DNA from: Arthrobacter sp. Soil736
GTDB taxonomy: Bacteria; Actinomycetota; Actinomycetes; Actinomycetales; Micrococcaceae
Reading direction: 5' to 3'
Length of the DNA: 63,779 nucleotides
Assembly: GCF_001428005.1 (NCBI RefSeq)
Contig: NZ_LMSB01000045.1
Location: 323,677-387,455, forward strand
Part shown: positions 57,506 through 63,779 of the stretch, piece after piece
How positions within the stretch are numbered: position 1 is the stretch's first letter
Layout of the letters: the number at the start of each line of letters is the position of its first letter
Notes under the pieces: model-generated
What the model was told of the DNA's origin: nothing
Database searches by the model: none
Seen by the model: the letters and a program-made list of their open reading frames with translations, nothing else
Translations under genes and position numbers: made by a program

Positions 57506-58213
57506 TCAGGACTTGGGCCCGTAGACGTAGCGCTCGTAGTCCTCGAATGTCTGGTCCATGTGCTCGTCCATGGCCCGGCGCGCCAGCTCGGAGTCCCCGG
57601 TCAGGATGCTGTCCAGCACGCGCTGGTGGAAGGCGATGGCGTGCCGCTGGATTTCCTTGATGGCGGATGTTTCCCGCCGCGCCAGGTAGAGGGACTGTCC
57701 CAGCTGGGCCAGGAGGGCACGGACAAAGGGGTTGCCGGAGGCCTTCAGGACCGTGTCGTGGAAGGCGATGTCTGCCAGCACGAAACCGTCCAGGTCGCCG
57801 GACTCGTGGTGCCGCTTCATGTCCGCGATGAACTTCCGCATCTCCTCGGCGTGCTCGGGAGTGTGGCGCCTGGCGGCGAGGGCGGCGGCTCCGGTCTCCA
57901 CCATGCGCCGCACTTCAATCAGGCCCCGCGAAACCTGGTCCGCGGCATTGCCGTGCGAGGCCGCCTTGATGATCGCATCAAGGCCGGTCCAGTTGTCCGT
58001 GGGGTTCACGAACGTTCCGCGCCCGGCTTTGACGTACAGGATGTTCTGCGCCCGCAGCACTTTGAGCGCCTCGCGAACGGTCAGCCTGCTGACTTCGTAG
58101 GTCTTGGCGATGTCGGCTTCCGGGGGCAAGGCATCGTGGGGTTTCAGCCGGCCGTCAAGAATGTCGTCCAGCAGGCCGTCAACCAGGTGGTCAACAAGTG
58201 TCCTGCGACCCAT
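57506..58213 (-). CDS. GntR family regulator, FCD subfamily
   Basis: A 235-residue regulator: winged helix LVDHLVDGLLDDILDGRLKPHDALPPEADIAKTYEVSRLTVREALKVLRAQNILYVKAGRGTFV, then an FCD domain (RRMVETGAAALAARRHTPEHAEEM, ADIAFHDTVLKASGN, FHQRVLDSILTGD) with the metal-binding Asp/His set. Start ATG 58213 behind AGGA. It is upstream of and on the same strand as the transporter-SDR pair and most likely represses it. Confidence 0.92.
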   Translation of the reverse strand: MGRRTLVDHLVDGLLDDILDGRLKPHDALPPEADIAKTYEVSRLTVREALKVLRAQNILYVKAGRGTFVNPTDNWTGLDAIIKAASHGNAADQVSRGLIEVRRMVETGAAALAARRHTPEHAEEMRKFIADMKRHHESGDLDGFVLADIAFHDTVLKASGNPFVRALLAQLGQSLYLARRETSAIKEIQRHAIAFHQRVLDSILTGDSELARRAMDEHMDQTFEDYERYVYGPKS

Positions 58214-58304
58214 GGAACGTCCTACTTTCGCCTTGCATATTTCCCCTCGATGCGCCTAACACTACAGAAACGCGGGCAAACTCAGGAAAACGCCCGGCAG
58301 CGGG

Positions 58305-58514
58305 TCAGCCGGCGGCGCGGGAACCCGTAACATAGGCGTCCAGCCTCTCGAGGGTCCTTTCGATGTTCGCCGGGTGACGCCGGAGGTAGCCGGCCAGCCG
58401 GAGGAAGACCTTGCCGCGCACCTGCCGGGCATCCCATTGTTCCGTCACCACGAAGATCTCGTCCGGCGCGGCGGCAATGAAACGTTCCCTGGACACGAGG
58501 TAGCGGTTGTTCAT
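58305..58514 (-). CDS. Conserved small protein, 69 aa
   Basis: MNNRYLVSRERFIAAAPDEIFVVTEQWD begins at ATG 58514 with GGCGGG just upstream. A basic, helical C-terminal half (VRGKVFLRLAGYLRRHPANIERTLERLDAYV) follows. No membrane segment and no known domain. An overlapping frame (58282-58536) is less protein-like. It is convergent with no gene but lies divergent from the glutamine amidotransferase gene. Moderately supported. Confidence 0.55.
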   Translation of the reverse strand: MNNRYLVSRERFIAAAPDEIFVVTEQWDARQVRGKVFLRLAGYLRRHPANIERTLERLDAYVTGSRAAG

Positions 58515-58554
58515 CCCGCCAGCCTAGCCGCTCCAAAATGTTGCAGAATTGAGC

Positions 58555-59355
58555 ATGCAGACTTCATCGCCAGCCGGTGTCCGGCGTCCGCGCATCGGCA
58601 TTCCTGTCCGGCTCAGCAGCTCAACCGACGCCGACCCGCGGGTGGCCGAGGCCAACAGCCTCTTCGATTACATCGTTGACCTGGTGCGCGACGGCGGCGG
58701 GGAACCGGTGCTGCTGACTCCCGAACTGCTCGCGTCTGGACCGCACGACGGCGGACGCGGTGCCGTGGCGCCAGGGGTGCTTGACGGCGTCGTACTTCCC
58801 GGCGGAGGTGACCTCGACCCCCGGCTGTACGGCGAGGAGCCGGGCGGCTCCTGCTACGACGTCAACCTGGACCAGGACCGGCTGGACATCGCGGTGGCGC
58901 AGCAGGCGATCGGGGCAGGACTCCCCCTGCTGGGGATCTGCCGCGGACACCAGCTGCTCAACGTCCTGTACGGCGGCACTCTCATCCAGGACATGGCACC
59001 GGGAACCGTGCCGCACCGCGACAGCCCCACGGACGGCGGCGGGTTGTGGGCCTGGCATGACGTCGCCATCACGCCGGGATCCAAGGTCGCGCGGCTGTAC
59101 GACGCCGTGGCGGACCCGGCATCCGGAGGCACCGGGGCCAGCAGCGTGAAGATCGCTTCCGGACACCACCAGGCCGTGGCGCACGTGGCGCCCGGCCTGG
59201 TGGTGACGGCTGTCGCGGACGACGGCACGGTGGAGGCCCTGGAGGATCCTGACCGGTGGGTGGCCTCTGTCCAGTGGCACCCCGAGGCAGTCGAGCTGCC
59301 GGAGCCCCAGCGGCTGGCGCCGATCCGGGCCTTCGTGGAGGTCTGCCGCCGGTAA
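58555..59355 (+). CDS. Class I glutamine amidotransferase, gamma-Glu-GABA hydrolase (PuuD) family
   Basis: A 266-residue C26-family hydrolase: catalytic Cys in LLGICRGHQLLNVLYGGTLIQDM, an N-terminal VVLPGGGDLDPRLYG and the His-Glu pair in VQWHPEAVEL. PuuD-like proteins cleave gamma-glutamyl bonds such as in gamma-glutamyl-GABA of putrescine catabolism. No puu genes are adjacent. Start ATG 58555 (an in-frame TTG at 58549 is possible); no strong ribosome site. It ends 6 bases from the convergent dehydrogenase pseudogene. Confidence 0.88.
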   Translation: MQTSSPAGVRRPRIGIPVRLSSSTDADPRVAEANSLFDYIVDLVRDGGGEPVLLTPELLASGPHDGGRGAVAPGVLDGVVLPGGGDLDPRLYGEEPGGSCYDVNLDQDRLDIAVAQQAIGAGLPLLGICRGHQLLNVLYGGTLIQDMAPGTVPHRDSPTDGGGLWAWHDVAITPGSKVARLYDAVADPASGGTGASSVKIASGHHQAVAHVAPGLVVTAVADDGTVEALEDPDRWVASVQWHPEAVELPEPQRLAPIRAFVEVCRR

Positions 59356-59361
59356 CGGCTC

Positions 59362-60395
59362 CTAGATGGTGACGGCCGCGGCCACGCGCACCGGCCGACC
59401 GGTTTCGAGCGACTCCTGCGCGGCGTCAGCTACGCGGGAAGCCGCCACGGCGTCCTCCGGAGTGCAGGGGTTTTGCCGCCGGCCAAGCACGAGCTCCACG
59501 AAGGCCGCCATCTCGGAGCGGTAGGCTGGTCGAAACGCTCCGCGAACGTCTTGTGGGACTCTCCCGACGGGAACGCGACGCCCGCTTCCGCCGAGGTCAC
59601 CGCCGACTTCTCGTCGAGACCCACCATGAGGGAACCGGCCGAGCCCTGGATTTCCAGCCGGACGTCGTGCCCGGCCCCGTTGTAGCGCGAGGCCCCCACG
59701 GAACCGAGCGTGCCGTCGTCGAACGTTACGAAGGCCAGCGCGGTGTCCACGTCGCCCACCGCACCGATGGCGGGGTCGCCGTTGTTGGAGCCCTTGGCGT
59801 AGACCTCAACGATTTCGCGGCCGGTGAGCCAGCGCAGGATGTCGAAGTCATGCACCGAGCAGTCGCGGAACAGCCCGCCGGACGTCGCCAGGAACTCCAC
59901 GGGAGGCGGCGTCATGTCACAGGTGATGGCGCGCAGCGAGTGGATCCAGCCGAGCTCTCCTGCCTCGAAGGCCCGCTTTGCCTCGAGGTAGCCGGCATCG
60001 AACCGCCGCTGATGGCCTATCTGGACGGTGCCCCTGTTGGCCCTGATGTAGTCCAGGACAGGAAGCGAATCCGCCACGTTCATGGCAACCGGCTTCTCAC
60101 AGAACACCGGAATGCCGGCGTCCACGCCTGCCCTGATGAGCTCCGGATGCGTGCCGGTGCCTGTGGCGATGACCAGGCCGTCGATCCCGGATCCGATCAG
60201 CTCCTGCACGGACGGCAGGAACTCCGCGCCCAGACCCTCGGCGATGGTGCGGGCGTGATCCGCGGCGACATCCGTCAGCCTGAGCCGAACGTTGATCCCC
60301 TGCGGGTGGAGCACGCTGTTCAGCGAAGTGATGTTGCGGGCGTGCATCACACCGATGCGGCCCACGCCGACCAGTCCTAGCGTTATGTCCTTCAT
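59362..60395 (-). pseudogene. Gfo/Idh/MocA dehydrogenase (inositol 2-dehydrogenase type), frameshifted near the 3' end
   Basis: An NAD-dependent sugar/inositol dehydrogenase: GLVGVGRIGVMHARN cofactor motif, the EKPVAMNVADS loop and the GGLFRDCSVHDFDILRWLTG region with the catalytic Asp/His. The frame in phase 1 stops at 59430 with the unrelated end DQPTAPRWRPSWSSCLAGG. If one C is added at about 59526, the other phase reads DQAYRSEMAAFVELVLGRR...AASRVADAAQESLETGRPV and stops at 59362, a normal family C-terminus. A single-base deletion, real or a sequencing error, is therefore seen. The gene follows the sugar ABC importer on the same strand and probably oxidised its substrate. ATG 60395. Confidence 0.85.
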
Positions 60396-60425
60396 GCGTT
60401 TCCTTTGAGTGAGGTGATTCCGGGG

Positions 60426-61349
60426 TCAGGCGCGCAGCTGGGTGGGCGTTCCGGCGCTTGCAGCCTCGGCCACTTCGGCCTGGACTTCCTTGACGATGTC
60501 GCCGTGTCCGCCAAGCTGTTCGAGCTCGTGGGCGAGTTCGGCAAGTTCGGCGCCGCCGGCCATCTGGGCGGTGAGTTCGTCGAGGGTGATGTCCTTCTTG
60601 TCGTAGTAGCCGATCGATTTGCCGCGCTTGAGCAGCAGGAACCGGTCACCGACGGGGAAGGCGTGGTGGGGGTTGTGGGTGATGAAGATGACGCCCAGGC
60701 CGCGGTCGCGGGCCTGCAGGATGTAGCGCAGGACCACGCCGGACTGCTTGACGCCGAGCGCCGCCGTCGGCTCGTCCAGGATCAGGACCTTCGCGCCGAA
60801 ATACACGGCGCGGGCGATCGCGACACACTGGCGTTCGCCACCGGAGAGCTGGCCGATGGGCTGTTCGACGTCGCGAAGGTCGATGCCCATGTCGGCAAGT
60901 TCCTTCTTGGTGATGTCCTTCATCTTCTGGACGTCCATGCTCTTGAACGGGCCGAAGCCACTGGTCAGCTCCGAGCCGAGGAAGAAGTTCCGCCAGATGG
61001 GCATCAGGGGGACGACGGCGAGATCCTGGTAGACGGTGGCGATGCCGGCGTCCAGGGCGTCCCGGGGCGAGCCGAACTTCCGCTCCTCCCCCATGATGTG
61101 CAGGACGCCTTCGTCGTGCTGGTGCAGGCCGGCGATGATCTTGATCAGCGTGGATTTTCCTGCGCCGTTGTCGCCCAGGACGCAGGTGACGCGGCCGTTG
61201 TCGACCGCCATGGTGACGTCGGTGAGCGCCACGATGTTGCCGTAGTGTTTGCCGACGTTCTCCAGCGAGAGGAGGTGCACGGGGGTGTGGGTCAGCGGGT
61301 CCTTCTCGTCCTTGAGGAGCTGCTGCTGGTCGATCTGTTTGGCGTTCAT
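60426..61349 (-). CDS. Sugar ABC importer ATP-binding protein (single-domain, FrcA-like)
   Basis: A 307-residue ATPase with one nucleotide-binding domain: Walker A LGDNGAGKSTLIKII, Q-loop VYQDLAVVPLMPIWRNFFLG, signature IGQLSGGERQCVAIAR, Walker B VLILDEPTAALG and H-loop FITHNPHHA. RbsA-type sugar ATPases usually have two fused domains; a single-domain form like this is typical of FrcA-like carbohydrate importers. The C-terminal 40 residues are Ala/Glu-rich and coiled-coil-like. It lies 13 bases after the permease stop in one operon. Confidence 0.92.
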   Translation of the reverse strand: MNAKQIDQQQLLKDEKDPLTHTPVHLLSLENVGKHYGNIVALTDVTMAVDNGRVTCVLGDNGAGKSTLIKIIAGLHQHDEGVLHIMGEERKFGSPRDALDAGIATVYQDLAVVPLMPIWRNFFLGSELTSGFGPFKSMDVQKMKDITKKELADMGIDLRDVEQPIGQLSGGERQCVAIARAVYFGAKVLILDEPTAALGVKQSGVVLRYILQARDRGLGVIFITHNPHHAFPVGDRFLLLKRGKSIGYYDKKDITLDELTAQMAGGAELAELAHELEQLGGHGDIVKEVQAEVAEAASAGTPTQLRA

Positions 61350-61361
61350 GGTGTTCAGCCC

Positions 61362-62414
61362 TTACTTACTTGAGTCTGCGCGGCGCTTGACGATCAGGTT
61401 CACGATGGTGGCCAGGAGCAGCATCAGGCCCAGGAAGAACTTGAACCAGTCCGGGTTCCACTCGGCGTAGACGATGCCCTTGTTGGCCATGCCGAAGATG
61501 AACGCGCCGATCGCGCCGCCCACGGCCGAGCCGTAGCCGCCGGTGAGGAGGCAGCCGCCGATGACCGCGGCGATGATGTAGAGGAATTCGTTGCCCACGC
61601 CTTGGCCGGACTGGACGGCGTCGAAGGCGAACAGGTTGTGCATGCCCAGGATCCAGCCGCAGAAACCGACCGCCATGAACAGGCCGATCTTGGTCGCCTT
61701 GACGGGGACACCCACGGCGCGGGCCGCGTTCGCGTCGCCGCCGACGGCGAAGATCCAGTTGCCCACCTTCGTGCGCAGCAGCACCCAGGACGCCACCGCA
61801 ACCAGTGCGATCCAGATGAAGACGGTGTTCTTCACGTCCACGCCGCCGATGTTCACCGACGAGGAGAAGACGGCCTGCGCCGATGCGTAGCCGTCCATGG
61901 TGGAGATGGACGGGGAGGACACGCCGCCGCCGATCATGCGCGTCAGGCCCAGGTTCAGGCCGGTCAGCATCAGGAACGTTGCCAGGGTGACGATGAAGCT
62001 GGGCAGCTTGGTCTTCATCAGGATCCACCCGTTGATGTAGCCGATGCCCACCGACACCACCAGGGCCAGTGCGACGCCGACCCAGACGTTCATGCTGAAG
62101 TACCAGCTGAACATCGACGCCGTGAGTGCGGAGCTGATCACGGCAACGCCCGTGGAAAGGTCGAACTCGCCGCCGATCATCAGCAGCGACACCCCTACCG
62201 CCATGATCCCGATGGTGGAGCTGCCGTACAGGATGGTGGCGAGGGCGTTCGGCTGTGTGAAGGTCTGGGATATGGAGGCGAAGAAAACGAAGAGGACGAT
62301 CGCGCCGACGAGGGCGCCCACTTCCGGGCGGCCGAGCAGTTTCTGCAGCGGGTTGCGCTTGACGACGCGCTCATCGGGCGCCGCCGGTTTTGTTATGGTC
62401 TGGGTGATAGTCAT
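61362..62414 (-). CDS. Sugar ABC importer permease (RbsC/FrcC-like)
   Basis: A 350-residue, about 10-helix permease of the branched-chain/ribose-type importer family: TILYGSSTIGIMAVGVSLLMIGGEFDLSTGVAVISSALTA and the EAA-like GGDANAARAVGVPVKATKIGLF loop. It forms the channel with the neighbouring ATPase, presumably as a homodimer. Start ATG 62414 follows AAGGAGAAT. Situated 54 bases after the binding-protein stop. Confidence 0.92.
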   Translation of the reverse strand: MTITQTITKPAAPDERVVKRNPLQKLLGRPEVGALVGAIVLFVFFASISQTFTQPNALATILYGSSTIGIMAVGVSLLMIGGEFDLSTGVAVISSALTASMFSWYFSMNVWVGVALALVVSVGIGYINGWILMKTKLPSFIVTLATFLMLTGLNLGLTRMIGGGVSSPSISTMDGYASAQAVFSSSVNIGGVDVKNTVFIWIALVAVASWVLLRTKVGNWIFAVGGDANAARAVGVPVKATKIGLFMAVGFCGWILGMHNLFAFDAVQSGQGVGNEFLYIIAAVIGGCLLTGGYGSAVGGAIGAFIFGMANKGIVYAEWNPDWFKFFLGLMLLLATIVNLIVKRRADSSK

Positions 62415-62468
62415 GATGATTCTCCTTGCTGCCGGGCCCGGTGGTGGCCGGGCCCGGCCAGCGGGCTG

Positions 62469-63464
62469 TTAGCGGATACCCTGCTCGGCGAACTTCAGGA
62501 CATCGGCCGCATTTGATTTGTCGACGATCGCCGGTCCCGTCAGGACGGGCTGGCCGCCGCCGATCTTGAAACCGCCCCGCTTGACCTGCCACAGGGCGTC
62601 AATGGAGCCGTAGCCCTGCAGCCACGGCTGCTGGTCCACCGTGAACAGGACACTGCCGTCGACGATCTTCTGCGCCAGGTCCTTGTTCAGGTCGAAGCTG
62701 GCAACCTTGGCCGAACTTCCGGCGGTCGCCACGGACTTCAGGAGCGTCAGCGTGATGGGCGCGCCCAGGCCGATGATGACATCAGCATCCTTGGATGCCT
62801 GCAGCTTCGCGGTCGCCGTCGACTCGACCGACGTCATGTCCGCACCGTCCACGTACAGGATCTCGGTTCCGGGCACCTTGGCCTTCACGCCGGCACACCG
62901 GGCTTCGAGGCCCACGTGGCCCTGGGCCTGGATCACGCAGATGGGGTGTTTGGCGCCCTGCGCCGCCAGCTTTTCTCCGACAGCCTGGCCCGCGAGCTGC
63001 TCATTGGAACCGAAGTGGGTGAAAGCGCCGAGCTGCTTGGACACAGATTCGCCGGCGTTGAGGCTGACGATGGGGATGCCGGCAGCGGTGGCCTTCTTCA
63101 GTGAGTCCTTCAACGCGTCCGGCGTGGCCAGCGTGACCGCGATTCCGTCCACCTTCTGGTCAATGGCCTGCTGGATGAGCTGCGCCTGCCGGCCGGCTTC
63201 CGGGTCGCCGGTGTACAACAGTTCAGCATTGTCTTTCGCCGCCGCTTCCTCGGCACCCTTGCGGACGGTGTCCCAGAACGTGTCCCCTGCGGGAGCATGC
63301 GTGATCAGCGCGATCTTCATCCGGGGCGTGGATACAACCTGGCCGCCGGCACCGGCGTTGCCTGCGTCGGCGGGCTTGCCGCCCTGGCTGGAACATGCGC
63401 TCAGTGCCAGCATCGGCACAACAGCAGCCATCACGGCCGTCTTCCGCCACGAGAACTTGGTCAC
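62469..63464 (-). CDS. Sugar/inositol-binding lipoprotein of ABC importer
   Basis: A 331-residue periplasmic-binding-protein-like lipoprotein. The start is a GTG at 63464 behind AAAGGAG; the frame upstream is fortuitous. The signal has lipobox LALSACSSQ, followed by a Gly/Ala-rich linker, and two type I binding-protein lobes: ALITHAPAGDTFWDTVRKGAEEAA, VTLATPDALKDSLKKATAAGIPIVSLNAGE and DADVIIGLGAPITLTLLKSV. Ligands of this class are ribose, fructose, inositol and other monosaccharides. First gene of the importer operon. Confidence 0.92.
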   Translation of the reverse strand: MTKFSWRKTAVMAAVVPMLALSACSSQGGKPADAGNAGAGGQVVSTPRMKIALITHAPAGDTFWDTVRKGAEEAAAKDNAELLYTGDPEAGRQAQLIQQAIDQKVDGIAVTLATPDALKDSLKKATAAGIPIVSLNAGESVSKQLGAFTHFGSNEQLAGQAVGEKLAAQGAKHPICVIQAQGHVGLEARCAGVKAKVPGTEILYVDGADMTSVESTATAKLQASKDADVIIGLGAPITLTLLKSVATAGSSAKVASFDLNKDLAQKIVDGSVLFTVDQQPWLQGYGSIDALWQVKRGGFKIGGGQPVLTGPAIVDKSNAADVLKFAEQGIR

Positions 63465-63533
63465 TATGAATCTCCTTTGATTTAGGGGCCGCGACCGCCG
63501 CCACGATGCGGGGTCAGCAAGCCTGCTACACCG

Positions 63534-63578
63534 ATCATGGTGACTCAGGCCACAGATGTCAATAGTTTGTCCTGACAT
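63534..63578 (-). promoter_or_regulatory. Promoter and operator of the sugar importer operon
   Basis: On the minus strand TTGACA (63557-63562) and CATGAT (63534-63539) are 17 bases apart, matching sigma-A -35 and -10 elements about 70 bases upstream of the GTG start. The -35 is part of an inverted pair ATGTCA (63556-63561) and TGACAT (63573-63578), so a repressor could bind over the promoter. Confidence 0.6.
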
Positions 63579-63579
63579 T

Positions 63580-63779
63580 AGGATGTTTTTACCAAACTCG
63601 GGGCTGGGAACTTGGGCAGAAGCCCGCGGCGGTGCCCGCTGCGCCCTCCGTTCGGCGGCATGCGAAAGACCCGCGGGCACCCCCGTAGTGACTCATGTCA
63701 AGATGCTCGCGAAAGTGTTGTGCGTGCCTCATCTATTTGTGCTCGCGTGGATGCTGTTTCCAGGGCCCGTGTTTTTGCG
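63580..63779. other. Window end without a recognisable gene
   Basis: About 200 bases up to the window edge with no supported coding region. A further ATGTCA (near 63692) follows GTGACTC, also seen at 63539-63545, so regulatory sites may continue here. A divergent gene may start outside the window. Confidence 0.4.

Noticed and set aside
58282..58536. Alternative 84-codon frame overlapping the 69-residue protein
   Set aside because: Its composition is Arg/Gly/Pro shadow-like; the 58305-58514 product looks more protein-like.

Overview
The window is high-GC, densely coded actinobacterial chromosome. Arthrobacter/Pseudarthrobacter (Micrococcaceae) is the best guess. It rests on a DUF222/HNH-type protein, a DUF6318-type lipoprotein, frequent GTG/TTG starts with AGGAG ribosome sites and actinobacterial SipW-type exported proteins. 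This is an inference from gene content; there is no rRNA or other phylogenetic marker. No tRNA, rRNA, CRISPR array, phage or complete insertion sequence was seen.

Layout. 1-9.2 kb: end of an HNH protein, a gamma-glutamyltranspeptidase, an FdhF/YdeP-type molybdopterin oxidoreductase and Tex. 9.2-18.2 kb: a minus-strand catabolic cluster (FCD-GntR regulator, xylose-isomerase-like barrel, DhaK-DhaL kinase, RpiB-type isomerase, 3-hydroxyacyl-CoA-dehydrogenase-like enzyme, SDR, a 54-residue membrane protein, ACS-type MFS transporter, TIM-type isomerase). The kinase and the two isomerases are the set that feeds erythrulose into erythrose 4-phosphate; the upstream substrate is unknown, and this is the most promising novel system here. 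18.2-20.5 kb: a SipW-type signal peptidase module with its exported partners. 20.7-26.4 kb: Old Yellow Enzyme, then a butanediol-dehydrogenase/flavin monooxygenase pair diverging from a GAF regulator. 26.5-30.1 kb: a lipoprotein/PKD pair of atypical composition and an NCS1 permease. 30.4-38.3 kb: PPOX protein, orphan Vsr, a divergent two-component system, TetR regulator, and an McrBC type IV restriction pair. 38.3-45.3 kb: thioesterase, a heterodimeric ABC exporter and a MarR/DHA2-MFS efflux operon. 45.5-51 kb: a TPP decarboxylase translationally coupled to an arginase-family ureohydrolase, with an XRE-cupin regulator and a sodium:solute symporter. This looks like arginine/guanidino-acid catabolism. 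51-55 kb: ferritin-VIT1 metal transporter, matrixin-like protease, LOG-like protein. 55.1-58.2 kb: a second SDR-MFS-GntR set paralogous to genes in the 9-18 kb cluster. 58.3-63.8 kb: class I glutamine amidotransferase, then a sugar/inositol-type ABC importer with a Gfo/Idh/MocA dehydrogenase whose 3' end is frameshifted.

Regulation visible in the sequence: a TCCTATAGGA-type site in three copies around the tetrulose cluster and its GntR gene; MarR, TetR and XRE palindromes next to their cognate genes; a DtxR-like palindrome before the VIT1 gene; and several long perfect hairpins that cut the clusters into transcription units. A repeated element with core AGTGTTCGTTCGCGC occurs seven times in two intergenic regions.
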